Assembly: GCA_028826165.1 (NCBI GenBank)
Contig: JAPDFW010000073.1
Location: 319,850-383,849, forward strand
DNA: 64,000 bases
Direction of reading: 5' to 3'
Source: Anaeramoeba ignava
Lineage: Eukaryota > Metamonada > Anaeramoebidae
The notes under the pieces: generated by a model
Told to the model about the DNA's origin: nothing
The model's database searches: none
Seen by the model: the letters and a program-made list of their open reading frames with translations, nothing else
Shown here: piece after piece, positions 24,904-37,800 of the stretch
Layout of the letters: every line of letters starts with the position of its first letter
Position numbering within the stretch: the stretch's first letter is position 1
Position numbers and translations under genes: made by a program

Positions 24904-25161
24904 TCAATTCAAATTCAATAAAAACAAAAACAAATAAAAATAAAAATAAAAACAAAAACAAAAATAAAAATAAAAATAAAAATAAAAATAAAAATTAAAA
25001 ATAAAAATTAAAAATAAAAATAAAAATAAAAACAAAAATAAAAATAGAATTAAATTAAAAATAATTTTTCTTGAAAAATAAAAACTTCAGTATTTCTTTA
25101 TAAAACTTTCAAAAAGAAAAACAAAACATTGAATTCAAAAAAAAAATATAAAAGTGGAATA
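24904..25161. other. Convergent intergenic spacer, (AAAAAT)n
   Basis: 258 bp between the muskelin stop and the FYVE-gene stop. AAAAAT/AAAAAC hexamers fill 24920-25060. No gene or structured element seen. Confidence 0.6.
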
Positions 25162-28100
25162 TTATTTAATTTTTCTTGGAGTTGCTTTAAAATCTACAAC
25201 TTCAGTTGTTGATGATTCTCCATTTGGAAATTGTGTATACATTTTCACAAGATCTCCTGGAACATCTTCAGACATCCAAACTAAATGAGTTGTTCTTTCT
25301 GAATCATCGTTAATTGTAAATCCTTGATATTTTATGCATTTTACTGATTTTTTAGATACTCTAATTTCGTCATTTAATTTAATTACAACCTAAAATTTAA
25401 ATTTAAATATTTTTTCAATTTAATTTAAATATTCAAATTAAATATTCAATTTAAATATTCAAATTAAATATTTTTTCAATTTAAATATTCAATTTAAATA
25501 TTTTTTCAATTTAAATATTCAATTTAAATATTTTCGGAATTTAAATATTTTTGGAATTTAAATATTTTCAATTGAATTTAAATATTTTTTCAATTTAAAT
25601 ATTTTTTCAATTTAAATATTTTTGGAATTTAAATATTTTTTGAATTTAAATATTTTCAATTTAAATATTTTTGGAATTTAAATATTTCCAATTTAAATAT
25701 CCAATTTAAATATTCAATTTAAATATTTTTGGAATTTAAATATTGAATTTAAATATTTTTGGAATTTAAATATTCAATTTAAATATTTTCAATTTAAATA
25801 TTTTTGGAATTTAAATATTCAAATTAAATATTTCCAATTTAAATATTTTTAATTTAAATATTTTCAATTTAAATATTTTTTGAATTTAAATATTTTCAAT
25901 TTAAATATTTTTTGAATTTAAATATTTTCAATTTAAATATTCAATTTAAATATTTTTCAATTTAAATATTTTTCAATTTAAATATTTTTTCAATTTAAAT
26001 ATTTTGAATTTAAATATTTAATTTAAATATTTCCAATTCAAATATTTTCAATTTAAATATTCAATTTAAATATTTTCAATTTAAATATTTTCAATTTAAT
26101 TTAAATATTTTTTCAATTTAATTTAAATATTTTCAATTTAAATATTCAATTTAAATATTTTCAATTTAAATATTTTTTAATTTAAATTTTCAATTTAAAT
26201 ATTTTTTAATTTACTCTTTCACTATAACTTTGAGTAGGTTCATTTCTAACTACTGTTTTAATTGGAAATGATATTTTTTCAGCTACCCATTGACTTCTTT
26301 CTATTGAATCTAATCCTTCAGAAATTGTTTTCCAAACAGTACATTCAAACCATTCATTTTCTATACTAATTAATTGAACTCCATATTGAACCTAAAATTA
26401 ATTATTAAAATTATTAAAATTATTAAAATTATTAAAATTATTAAAATTATTAAAATTATTAAAATTATTATTATTATTAAAATTATTAAAATTATTAAAA
26501 TTATTAAAATTATTAAATTCAAACTTTTGGAGTAGATGGAGAATATAACATCATATCATCATCTTGATCATATCTCAAAGTAACAGTTTTATTAAGAGGT
26601 TCTTTATTAGAATGAGTAGTTTGTTGAATTTGAAGGGAATATTTATTAACATTAACAGATTGAAGAGTATAAGTAATATATCTAGAAGTAGTAGCATCAG
26701 TATTTTTCCAAGTTTGAGTTTTAACATAAGAACCAGGTTTCCAAAAACCCCAAGAATGTCTTTCAATTGGGAATTGAGTCCGTTGAAGTTTTTTTGCTTT
26801 CTTGATATTTTCCGAATTTGTACTTGATTCATTTCCTAATAATTTCGCACAATTATCACATACTCTTACTGGGTCAAAAAACCCATATTTTGGTATTGCT
26901 CGTCTTTCTGTTGAACATTTTGAACAGAAAATTAATCCACAATTTCGACAATGATGTCGTCTTAATGTTACAGTGAATGGTGCTTTGCAATTCATACATA
27001 CAGATGATTCTTTGTCAACTAACCAGATTGGCTTTTCTAATTTATTGTATGCTAATTTTCGTGGATCTTTATTGGTTATTATATTAATTTGTGTTTTCAT
27101 TTTCCATCCAATTTCTTTATTTAATTTTAATTTTAATTTTAATTTTAATTTTAATTTTAAATTCAAAACGAATTTTAATTTTAATTTTAAAATGAATTTT
27201 AATTTTAATTTTAAATTTAATTTTAAAATGAATTTTAATTTTAATTTTAAAACGAATTTTAATTTAAATTTAAATTAAATTTTAATTTTAATTTGATTAA
27301 CCTTGTAATCCTCCTTGTAATTTTAAATGATTTAATTCATCTCCTAAATGTAATTCTTTGAAAATATTTGCATTTCTATTTAATTCATCATTCCAAAGAA
27401 ATTCTCTAGTAATTTCAAAAGCTCTTTTAGATCTCATCCAAAGAATAAAATCACTTTTTTTTGAAACTGAAATTAAATATATTGAAAAAGCAGTTGAATC
27501 CAAAACTCTAAATCCAAGTCTAGATTCAACAATATTATCACCAACTTTTCCTGGAATAATTGCTGTTCCATAATATCCTTTAATTGTTTGTGAAAGTGAA
27601 TCAAGATGTGGTTTTCCATTTACCCAACCTGTTAATGCTGATGAATGTTTAAATTCCTTTTATAATTTTAATTTATATTTTAATTTGATTTGATTTTAAA
27701 TTAATTTAATTTTAATTTATACTTTAATTTTAATTTATATTTTAATTTAATTTTGATTTAATTTTAATTTCAATTTAATTTCAATTTAATTTTAAATTCA
27801 GTTTCTTGTTTACTTTAATTTAATTTGATTTCAATTTATAATTTTAATTTATATTTTAATTTAATTTGATTTTATTTTTTAATTTAATTTAATTTTGATT
27901 TGATTTAATTTTAATTTTAATTTAATTTTAAATTCAGTTTCTTGTTTACTTTTCCTTGAATAAAAACTTTATTTGCTGTGAATTCAAATCCACTTTGTTC
28001 AAGTTCCTAATTAATGAATTATTATAAATAAAATTGAATTCATTTTTTCAATATATTTTTTACTTGTAAAGCTTGTTCAATTAATATATCTAATGGTTTT

Positions 28101-29723
28101 AATTTTGGATCAAAATCTAAAATTGAAGAAGCTTTAATTAAAAGATAAGCAAGAGTATCATTACTATCAACAAGTTGTAATTCAATTGCACTTTTTCCTT
28201 TTGGAGTATCTGTTTGTTCTTGAAGCTTTTCAAATTTTAATTTTATAAATGAATTTTAATTTTAATTTTAATTTTAAATTGAATTTTGATTTTAATTTTA
28301 ATTTTAATTTTAATTTTAATTTTAATTTTAATTTTAATTTTAATTTTAATTTTAAATTTAATTTTAATTTTAATTTTAAATATTAATTTTAATTTTAATT
28401 TTAATTTTAATTTTAATTTTAATTTTAATTTTAATTTTATAAATGAATTTTGATTTTAATTTTGATTTTATAAATGAATTTTAAATTGATTTCATTTACT
28501 TTCCATGAACTTGGAAAAGAAATTCCAATAAATGGATTACATCCTTCAAAAATATCAAATTTTTCAAAAGAATTAGTTTTTGGTTTAGATAAAGTAAATG
28601 TGGCACAAGCAACAAGAAAATGATTTTTAAATTGATCCCAAACAGGAGAACGTGCAACACCACTTTTTTTTGAAATAAATTCATTTCAATTAATCTTAAT
28701 AAAATCAATCTTTTTTTTTTAAAAAAAATAATTTTAAAAAGGAGAAATTTATTTACCAAATCATAAATATTCTTTTATTATTTGAAAAAGCCATTGCTCT
28801 CATAACATCTGTTTCAGAATCTCGAACTAAAGGATAATAATTTTAAATTTAATTTTGAATTTAAATTTAATTTTAATTTTAATTTGAATTTTAATTTTAA
28901 TTTTAAATTTCAATTTTAAATTTAAATTTAATTTTAATTTGAATTATAAATTGAATTTTGATTTTAATTTTAATTTTAATATTAATTTTAAATTTGAATT
29001 TTAATTTTAAAATGAATTTTGAATTTTAATTTCAATTTTGAATTATAAATTGAATTATAAATTGAATTATAAATTGAATTATAAATTGAATTATGAATTG
29101 AATTATAAATTGAATTATAAATTGAATTATGAATTGAATTATAAATTGAATTTTAATTTCAATTTTGAATTATAAATTGAATTATAAATTGAATTATAAA
29201 TTGAATTTTAATTTAAATTTTAAATTGAATTTTAAATTTAATTTTTAAATTGAATTATGAATTGAATTTTAAATTGAATTTTAATTTTAATTTTAATTTT
29301 AAAATGAATTTGGAAAATACTTTTATAAGCACCACAATCAATAACAATTCCTTTTGAAGGAACTTTCCACCAACGAGTAGCGAAAATTTGCCAGTTATCA
29401 GCTTTACAAAAATATTCCATCCAATCTTCCAAATTGATTTCGAATTTAAACTTACACATAGTAACTGAAACAAAAGGAGCAGAAGGTTCCATAACTGGAG
29501 CAAATAAACCAATAATCCACCAGCGTGGAAAGTGTTTGTTGACCTCTTTAACTTCTGAATCAACTTGCCATTGCTTTGGTAGTACAATGCTGTATTTGTA
29601 TTTTTCAAAACCGCCTGGTGTGAATTTTATTGTTTCATGCGTTTTTGCTAATGGTTTGTTTAAATGTAATGGTATTATCGGTAAATCAAATAGAAATTGA
29701 TCTTTTTCTTCTTTTTGGTTCAT
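25162..29723 (-). CDS. Large FYVE-domain protein with novel flanking domains
   Basis: Nine exons that join in phase (sense order): 29723-~29326, 28826-28757, 28662-28500, 28225-28064, 28006-27950, 27655-27302, 27114-26525, 26391-26215 and 25389-25162. The FYVE finger (exon 7) has all signatures: WLVD, CMNC, RRHHCRNCG, FCSKC and VRVCDNC. It should bind PI3P on endosomes. The N-terminal ~390 residues show repeated beta-rich segments (FEKYKYSIVLPKQW, FIGISFPSSW) that I cannot assign. The C-terminal ~170 residues look like a beta-barrel with two related units, ending in LVWMSEDVPGDLVKM. An alternative is two genes, split between the TAA after LQGGLQG at 27297 and an ATG at 27100. I prefer one gene: a GTTAAT...AAAG intron joins them in frame, and no promoter-type block precedes 27100. 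Confidence 0.7.
25393..26210 (-). repeat. FYVE-gene intron 8, AATATTTAAATT array
   Basis: About 820 bp of intron. In gene sense it is dominated by AATATTTAAATT cores with TGAA or GAAAA spacers, the same core and orientation as DCAF7 intron 2. Confidence 0.85.
28226..28499 (-). repeat. FYVE-gene intron 3, (AAAATT)n in sense
   Basis: Intron of ~275 bp made of AAAATT hexamers in gene sense (AATTTT on the plus strand). Introns at 28827-29325 and 27656-27949 in the same gene are built from related AATT-rich repeats. Confidence 0.8.
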
Positions 29724-29837
29724 CTTCTTTTTTTCTTTTTTTTTTCGCTCTTGTTTTATTTAGAAATGAAAAAAGCAAAAAAAAAATGATTTTTTTTCAT
29801 TTTTTTTCATTTTTTTTTTTCATTTTTTTTTTAGTTA
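29724..29837. promoter_or_regulatory. Divergent promoter region, FYVE gene / PAP2 gene
   Basis: 114 bp between opposed starts. The plus strand carries three T-run/CAT/T-run units at 29791-29832. The minus strand reads GAAAAAAAATCATTTTTTTT in sense at about 29775-29798. This supports a start for the plus gene at 29838 rather than at 30718. Confidence 0.55.
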
Positions 29838-32061
29838 ATGTCAAACTGTATAAATCAATTAAATAATAATGTATTTTTCAATACAAAATTAAATACAAAT
29901 TTAAAATCAAATTCAAAATTCAATTTAAAATCAAATTCAATTTAAAAATCAAAATCAAATTCAAAATATAAATTCAATTTCAATTTCAAATTCAAAATCA
30001 AAATCAAATTCAAAATTCAAATAAAATTCAATTTCAAATTCAAATTCAAAATCAAATTCAAATTCAAATTCAAATTCAAATTCAAAATCAAAATCAAAAT
30101 TTAAATTCAAAATCAAAACCAAATTCAAATTCAAAATTAAATTCAAATTCAATTTAAAAATTCAAAATCAAATTCAATTTAAAATTCAAAATCAAAATTC
30201 AAATTCAAAATCAAATTCAAATTCAAATTAAAATTCAAAATCAATTTCAATTTCAAATTCAAATCAAATTCAAAATTCAAATTTAAAATCAAATTCAAAT
30301 TCAAATTCAAAATTCAAATTTAAAATCAAATTCAAATTCAAAATCAAATTCAATTTAAATATAAATTAAATATAAATTCAAAATCAAAATCAAAATCAAA
30401 TTCAAATTCAAAATCAAAATCAAATTCAAATTCAAAATTCAATTTAAAATCAAAATCAAATTCAAATTCAAAATCAAAATCAAATTCAAATTCAAAATCA
30501 AAATCAAATTCAAAATTCAATTTCAAATTCAAAATCAAATTCAATTTAAATATAAATTAAATATAAATTCAAAATCAAATTCAAATTCAAAATCAAAATC
30601 AAAATCAAATCAAAATCAAAATTCAAAATTCAATTTCAAATTCAAAATCAAAATTCAAATTCAATTCAAATTCAAATTCAAATTCAAATTTAAAAAAAAA
30701 AGATTTTTAATCGATGCATGAAAGAAACTCCTAATGGAATTGGGACTATTATTGCAAAAACAATATATAGTTTTATTTATCCAGAATTAATAATGAATTT
30801 CTTTGTGATTTGCATAATGATTCTTCCTTGGTTAATGTTTCAAAAGAAATCAAGTTTTTCACTAGATAATTCATTAAAAAGAAGATTTTTATTATCAAAA
30901 TTGAATTTTATTAATTTTATTCATCGATTATGTTATACATTTACATTAGATATTATTCTTTATTCAATATTTAGACAAAGAAGACCTGTATTTATTTAGA
31001 AATTTAATTAGAAATTTATTTAGAAATTTATTTATAAAATTATTTATAAAATTATTTAGAAATTATTTAGAAATTTATTTATAAAATTATTTGAAAAATT
31101 ATTTGAAAAATTATTTGAAAAATTATTTAGAAATTTATTTATAAAATTATTTAGAAATTTATTTAGAAAATTATTTGAAAAATTATTTGTAAAATTATTT
31201 GTAAAATTATTTAGAAATTTATTTATAAAATTATTTAGAAATTTATTTAGAAAATTATTTGAAAAATTATTTGTAAAATTATTTGAAAAATTATTTAGAA
31301 ATTTAATTTAGAAATTATTTAGAAATTTATTTATAAATTTATTTGAAATTATTTGAAATTTATTTAGAAAATTATTTGAAAAATTGATTTGCAAAATTTA
31401 GTGTAAATGTGAATCAAATGGTGATGGAATTTATACTCCTGTTGGATCGATATATGGTATGCCTTCTGGTGATTCTTTAACAGCTGCTCTTATTGGAACA
31501 TTTTTAATTGAACAAGCACCAATTATGCCAATTATATCAAGAATTTTAGGAGTTTTAGTTTTTATTTTTGTGATGTTTGAAAGAGTTATTCTTGGATATC
31601 ATTCATTAGGTCAAGTTATTAGTGGAGCTTCCTTGGGAGTTGCTTTGCATTTTTATTCAACTCGACTCCCTCAATATGTTACATTTATCGATAATTTCCT
31701 TCAATTAGTTTTTGGAGCAATTTTTTTACGATTAGATCCTTCACTTCGTTTTGGAAAATATGATGATAATAATTTATTTGGATGGCTTTTTGATGGTTAT
31801 GCTTTTATCATTTTTGAAAGTATTTTATTGTTTAGATTCTATTGGAAAATTGATTGGAAAATGTTGAAATTTAGTTATGTTAAAATGATGAAAAATTTAG
31901 ATCCTTTTGATAAAGAAAATCCAAATTTTAGTGTTAAATCAAAAATTTCTCATTTAACTGTTTCATCTTTATCGGATACTTTTTATTTTTGGATTGCTTT
32001 TTTTATTTGTTTAGTTATTCAATATTTAGCTTATTGTTTTGAGAATTATGGTTGGGATTGA
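29838..32061 (+). CDS. PAP2-superfamily membrane phosphatase-like protein
   Basis: Exons are 29838-29870 (MSNCINQLNNN), 30703-30987 and 31402-32061, all joined in phase 0. Exon 1 is inferred: promoter-type blocks lie just upstream, it ends at GTATTT, and the next AAAG acceptor gives IFNRCMKETPNG in frame. A shorter model would start at ATG 30718. About six hydrophobic segments are visible (e.g. LIMNFFVICIMILPWLMF). PAP2 motifs: C1 as RQRRP, C2 as MPSGDSL, C3 as ERVILGYHSLGQV. The C3 histidine is kept. The C2 histidine (usual PSGH) is Asp, and the C3 Asp is Gln. The family dephosphorylates lipid phosphates or pyrophosphates; altered motifs leave the activity uncertain. The C-terminus has three more membrane segments. 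Confidence 0.72.
29871..30702 (+). repeat. PAP2-gene intron 1, TCAAAT/TCAAAA repeats
   Basis: 832-bp GT-AG intron made of CAAATT, CAAAAT and AATTCA hexamers. It resembles an intergenic spacer but joins two exons in phase. Confidence 0.65.
30988..31401 (+). repeat. PAP2-gene intron 2, TTATTTAGAAATT-type repeats
   Basis: 414-bp GT-AG intron (GTATTT...TTTAG) of ~10-12-bp units such as AAATTATTTGAA and AAATTTATTTAG. Splicing joins RQRRP to CKCESNGDG. Confidence 0.85.
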
Positions 32062-32201
32062 AAATTAAAATTAAAATCAAAACAAAAGAAAGAAAGAAAG
32101 AAAATTTTCTTTTTATTAATACAATAAAAATTATATTCAAAATAAAATTTAAAAAAAAAGAAAGAAAGCTACAAAATGATTCAAAAAAAATTATTTCCAA
32201 A

Positions 32202-34665
32202 TCAATTTTCATCATCATTTTCATTTTCATTTTCATCTTCATTTTCATTTTCATTTTCATTTTCATTTTCATTTTCATTTTCATTTTCATTTTCATTTTC
32301 ATTTTCATTTTCATTTTCATTTTCATTTTCATTTTCATTTTCATTTTCATTTAAATTTTCATTTTCATCATCATTTTCATTTTCATTTTCATTTTCATTT
32401 TCATTTTCATTTTCATTTAAATTTTCATTTCATCATTTTCATTTTCATTTTCATTTTCATTTTCATTTTCATCATCATTTTCATTTCATTTTCATTTTCA
32501 TTTTCATTTTCATTTTCATTTTCATTTTCATTTTCATTTTCATTTTCATTTTCATTTTCATTTTCATTTTCATTTTCATTTTCATCATCATAATCTTCAT
32601 TTAAATTTAAGTTTAAATTTAAATTTTCATTTTCATTTAAATTTTTTTCAAGTTGGATATTTTGAATTTTTCTTTCAAACATTAATTGATCAATTTTTAA
32701 CAATTTAAATTTAGTTGTTTCTCTTTTCAAAACAGTATTTGCAAGAGAATAAACATTATCCCATTTTTGATTCATTTTTTCTAATTGTTGAACAATTTGA
32801 AATTGAGATAATAATTGTGGATTTTTTATTCTTTTCCTTGCACGAAACCAAGCATCATTTGAAGGATCATTTTCAGGAGGTTGTGGTTTATATTCAAATA
32901 ATAAACGTGTTCCAATTTTCTCCATTTTTTCGACCCAATAATTATAAACACTTTTAACAATTTCTTGATCGATTGATTCAAATATTTTTAAAGCATCTTC
33001 AATAGTGATAATTTTTTCATCATTTCCTGATGCTTTTTCCAAATGATCAATTATTAATTCAAGTAAATCTGGTGTTAAAATTGATATATTTTTTTGATTT
33101 TGATTTTTTTGATTTCTTGAATTTCTTGAATTTCTTGAATTTCTTGAATTTATTTGATTTCTTTGTTTTGCATTAAATTGTTCTATAAATTTTAAATCTT
33201 CAGGTTGAATATCATAACTTATATTTAAAAAATATTCAAATTTTGGTGGTTCAATGTATCTTAAATAATTTTCTGGTCTTTTAAATGGTTTCTCAATATT
33301 TTTTCTATTATCTTTATTTATGTTTAAATTGGAAATTTGTTTCAATTTTGGAATTGGAATATTTTGGATATTATTTGCATTTTGTAAGCGACTTTTAATG
33401 TGTTCTTCCTTTTTATTTTTTGAGATGAATTATTTTGATTTATTTTGAATATTTATTTGAAATGAAATTATTTGATTTGAATTGATTTAATATTGATTTG
33501 ATTTGAATATTGATTTGAAATGATTTAATTTAATATTGATTTGAAATGATTTAATTTAATTTAAAATTGATTTGATTTGATTTGATTTAATATTGATTTG
33601 AATTGATTTGATTTGATTTAATTTAATTTGATTTAATATTGATTTGATTTAATTTAATATTGATTTGATTTGATTTAATATTGATTTAATTTAAAATTGA
33701 TTTGATTTGAATTGATTTGAATTGATTTGATTTGATTTGATTGAATATTGATTTGATTTAAAATTGATTTAATATTGATTTGAATTGATTTGATTTGATT
33801 TGATTTAATTTGATTTAATTTGATTTAATTTGATTTAATTTGATTTAAAATTTATTTAATATTGATTTAATATTGATTTAAAATTGATTTAATTTGAATT
33901 GATTTGATTTGAATTGAATTGATTTGATTTAATTTAATTTGATTTAATATTGATTTGATTTAATTTAATATTGATTTGATTTGATTTAATATTGATTTAA
34001 TTTGATTTAATATTGATTTGATTTAATTTAATATTGATTTGATTTGATTTGATTTGAATTGAATTGAATTGATTTGATTTGATTTAATTTGATTTAATTT
34101 GATTTAATATTTATTTGAAATGAAATTATTTGATTTGATTTGATTTGATTTAATTTGAATTAATATTGATTTAATATTGATTTAATTTGAATTGAATATT
34201 GATTTGATTTGATTTGATTTAATTTAATATTGATTTAATTTGATTTAATATTGATTTGATTTGATTTAATTTTATTTGAAAATTGATTTAATATTGATTT
34301 GATTTGATTTAAATTGATTTAATATTGATTTAATATTAATTTGATTTGATTTGAATATTGATTTGATTTAATATTGATTTAATATTGATTTAATATTGAT
34401 TTAATATTGATTTGTATTGATTTGATTTAAAATTTAATTGAATTTAATTGTTTTGAAATTATTTTGGAATGAATTGTTTGATTTAATTTGAAATTATTTG
34501 GAAAAGAAATATTATTTGATTGTTTACTTTTTGTTCTTCTTCTTCTATTCCTGTATCAACTTCTGGCATTACTTGAATTGTTGGCATTGCATCAATTTCA
34601 GATTTTGGAATAACTTTAAGTCTTTTTTCTGGATTAATTGGTCTTGAACGAATTGAAATGCTCAT
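32202..34665 (-). CDS. EPL1: Enhancer of polycomb-like protein (NuA4/TIP60 subunit)
   Basis: Structural subunit of the NuA4/TIP60 histone acetyltransferase. Exon 1 is 34665-34528 (MSISIRSRPINPEKRLKVIP... up to EEEEQK); exon 2 starts at 33408 (EEHIKSRLQNANN...IPIPKLK). EPcA hallmarks follow: YDIQPEDLKFIEQF, LTPDLLELIIDHLEKASG, VKSVYNYWVEKMEK, NDPSNDAWFRARKRIKN and RETTKFKLLKIDQLMFERK. The C-terminus is a Glu-Asn/Asn-Leu repeat tail. The tail frame shifts twice (~32490 and ~32425), where single A bases are missing from GAAAAT units. If these are errors, the tail ends at the TGA at 32202-32204; as read, it ends at 32425. The lysine-rich NuA4-binding core is intact. Confidence 0.85.
32210..32595 (-). 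repeat. (GAAAAT)n microsatellite coding the EPL1 tail
   Basis: About 60 GAAAAT hexamers in gene sense, with occasional GATGAT and TTAAAT. The reading is Glu-Asn repeats. This is the most frameshift-prone part of the gene. Confidence 0.85.
33409..34527 (-). repeat. EPL1 intron 1, AAATC/AATATTAAATC repeats
   Basis: 1,119-bp GT-AG intron of ATCAA and AATATTAAATC units in gene sense (GATTT on the plus strand). It splits the EEEEQK/EEHIKSR junction in phase 0. Confidence 0.85.
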
Positions 34666-34675
34666 TAAAAATAAT

Positions 34676-34712
34676 AAAAAAAAATGAAAAAAAAAATGAA
34701 AAAAAAAATTTA
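34676..34712 (-). promoter_or_regulatory. T-run/CAT/T-run blocks before EPL1
   Basis: In gene sense two TTTTTTCATTTTTTTT units lie 15-45 bp upstream of the ATG at 34665. Confidence 0.5.
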
Positions 34713-34813
34713 ACTTTTTTTAACGTTTTTATTTATTTTTTTGATATTTTTTATTTTTATTTTGATTTTGGAAAATTAAAAAAAATTAAGAAATTAGAAA
34801 AGAAAAGAAAAGA

Positions 34814-37800
34814 TTAATTTGTAGAAACTTGATGAAGACAATTAAAACCATCAGAATTTTCAACTAATAAAAATGGATTCCATTTATTTTGAGTATCCCA
34901 TTCAAAAACAGCAGAAGCAAGACTAAAAAATTGAAATTAAAAATTAAAATTAAAATTAAAAATTAAAATTAAAATTAAAATTAAAATCGGATAAAAAATT
35001 AAAATTAAATTTACAATTAAAATTAAAATTAAAAATTAAAATTAAAATTAAAATCGGATAAAAAATTAAATTTAAAATTAAATTTAATATTAAAATTAAT
35101 TTATAAAATTAAAATCGGATAAAAAATTAAAATTAATTTACCTTGGATTTTTTAAAATTAAAACACATTCTTGTGCTCTTGAAACAACAAAATCTCCAAA
35201 TACATCTTTTGAAAGAACAATTTTTGTTAAAGTTAATAAAGCTCTTGGAATTAATTCATGATCTCTTGCTGCTAATTTTGAAAATGAAAAAACAAGTGTT
35301 GTAAATAATCTTGAATTTTGTGCTTCTTCATTTGAAAGAATTTTTGATAATTCTAATGGTGTTTTTGGTTCTGTTTTTAAATTTTCAAGTGTTTTATTTT
35401 CACTTTGTTCTGTTTTTAATTGAAGTAATTTTTCAAAAGTGAATGTTTCCATTAACTAAATAATTAAAGAAAATAAAGTTAAATTTTGAATTTCAAATTA
35501 AATTATTTCCAATTAAATTATTTCCAAATTAAATTATTTTTAAATTAAATTATTTCCAAATTAAATTATTTTTAAATTAAATTATTTCCAAATTAAATTA
35601 TTTCCAAATTAAATTATTTCCAAATTAAATTATTTCTAAATTAAATTATTTTTAAATTAAATTATTTCTAAATTAAATTATTTATAAATTAAATTATTTC
35701 CAAATTAAATTATTTCTAATTAAATTATTTCCAAATTAAATTATTTATAAATTAAATTATTTCCAAATTAAATTATTTCCAAATTAAATTATTTCTAGAT
35801 TAAATTATTTCCAAATTAAATTATTTCTAAATTAAATTATTTCCAAATTAAATTATTTATAAATTAAATTATTTCCAAATTAAATTATTTTTAAATTAAA
35901 TTATTTCTAAATTATATTATTTTCAAATTAAATTATTTTTAAATTAAATTATTTCTAAATTATTTCTAAATTAAATTATTTCCATCTTAATTCTATTGGT
36001 GTTTTGAATTTAAAATTTAGAATTTAAAATTGTCCTACTAACATCATAAAATTCAAAAATCATTTTGTTATCACATCTTTCATCAACTTTAGGAGAAGTA
36101 TATTCTCCAATTAACCAAAAAATATTAACAAGAAAATCAACTGAAGATCCTGAAATAGAACTAATTAAATGATCTTTTAAATCAACAATCAAAGCTGGAT
36201 ATTGTTCAAAAAAAGCCAGAATTTTAACACTAATAATATTTTGAACAGGTAATTCATATCTTTCAAAAGGAATTAATTGATGAAATCTTTCAAACATATT
36301 AGAAACAAGTTCTTTGACTTGAACATAAGATCCATAACAAAGAATAACATCAAAATAAATATCAAGTAATGCAGGAATAATAACACAAGCTTGAATAACT
36401 CGAGGACTTAAAGTTTTACGATGAAATTTCATTAAGAAATCAAAAAAATTAGTGAAAATTGGAAGAGTTGATGAATTCCAAAAATTTCCAAAAGTTCCGA
36501 CTTCTCTTCTCATAATATAATTAAATAAAACTCTGAATTCTTGTAATTTAGAATCGGATTCAATTGAAGAAAAATTTCCACCTTCATAAAATAATTTCCA
36601 TTCAAGAGAAGCTGTTAAAAGTGGAAGATCAAGAATTAGGTGGAAAATTTCCAAATAATTTGTTGGATGAATTAATGAAGGAAGAATTTCAACAAATTCA
36701 CTAATTTGATTAATATTTAATTTAATATTGATTTGAATTGAATTGAATTGAATTGAATTGAATTGATTTGATTTAATTTGATTTGATTTGATTTAAATTT
36801 GATTTGATTTGATTTGATTTGATTTGATTTAATTTGATTTGATTTGATTTGATTTGATTAATTTGATTTGATTTGATTTGATTTGATTTGATTTGATTTG
36901 ATTTGAATTGATTTGATTTGAATTGATTTGATTTAATTTAATTTAAATTGATTTGATTTGATTTTGAATTGAATTTGATTTGATTTAATTTGAATTGAAT
37001 TGATTTAATTTGAATAATGATTTGATTTGATTTAATATTGATTTGATATTGATTTGATTTGATTTGATTTGATTTGATTTGATTTGATTTGATTTGATTT
37101 TGAATTGAATTTGATTTAATTTGATTTAATATTGATTTAATTTGATTTGAATAATGATTTGATTTGATTTGATTTATACCTTGCAAGTGTTTGTGGATTC
37201 CATGCAACAACTCTTAAAATTGGCATGACATGATCTGAAAAAACTGTTGTTCGAATCAAAATATCTCTATTTTCAATTACAAAATTCATAGTTTCAAAAG
37301 CAACTAAAGAATCATAATCTTTTAAAAGAAATAGAAAAAAAGAATAATTCAATTCAAATTTAAATTTAAATTTAAAATTAAAATTTTGAAATAATAATAA
37401 TTACATTTTTCAGAAATAATTGAAAAACAAGATTCAAAATAAGGATCAGAATCAAAAACATCATTTCCCATTAAATGATGACAAACAAAATCTAAAACAC
37501 CTAAAGCTAAGAAAACATCTTGATTAGAATTACTTTTATCAAGTAATTTTTTTGTTAAAGGAGTGAATCTTGAAACCTTAAAAAATCGGAAAAAAATATT
37601 TGAATAAAAAAATCAATCATTTTAATATAATTATTATTTACAAGTGATTTATCTAAAGAACATAATTCATCAAGTATTCTTAGTGATTCAAGTGCAGAAA
37701 CTTTTTGAAATGCTTTATCTTTTTTTTCAACAGGAGTAATATCCGATTGTTCTATTACTCTTGTACAATATGAAATTAAACAATCTCGAAATTCTGATTT

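Noticed and set aside
27098-27302. Separate FYVE gene starting at 27100
   Set aside because: Not excluded, but an in-phase intron joins it to the upstream exons and no CAT-type promoter block precedes this ATG.
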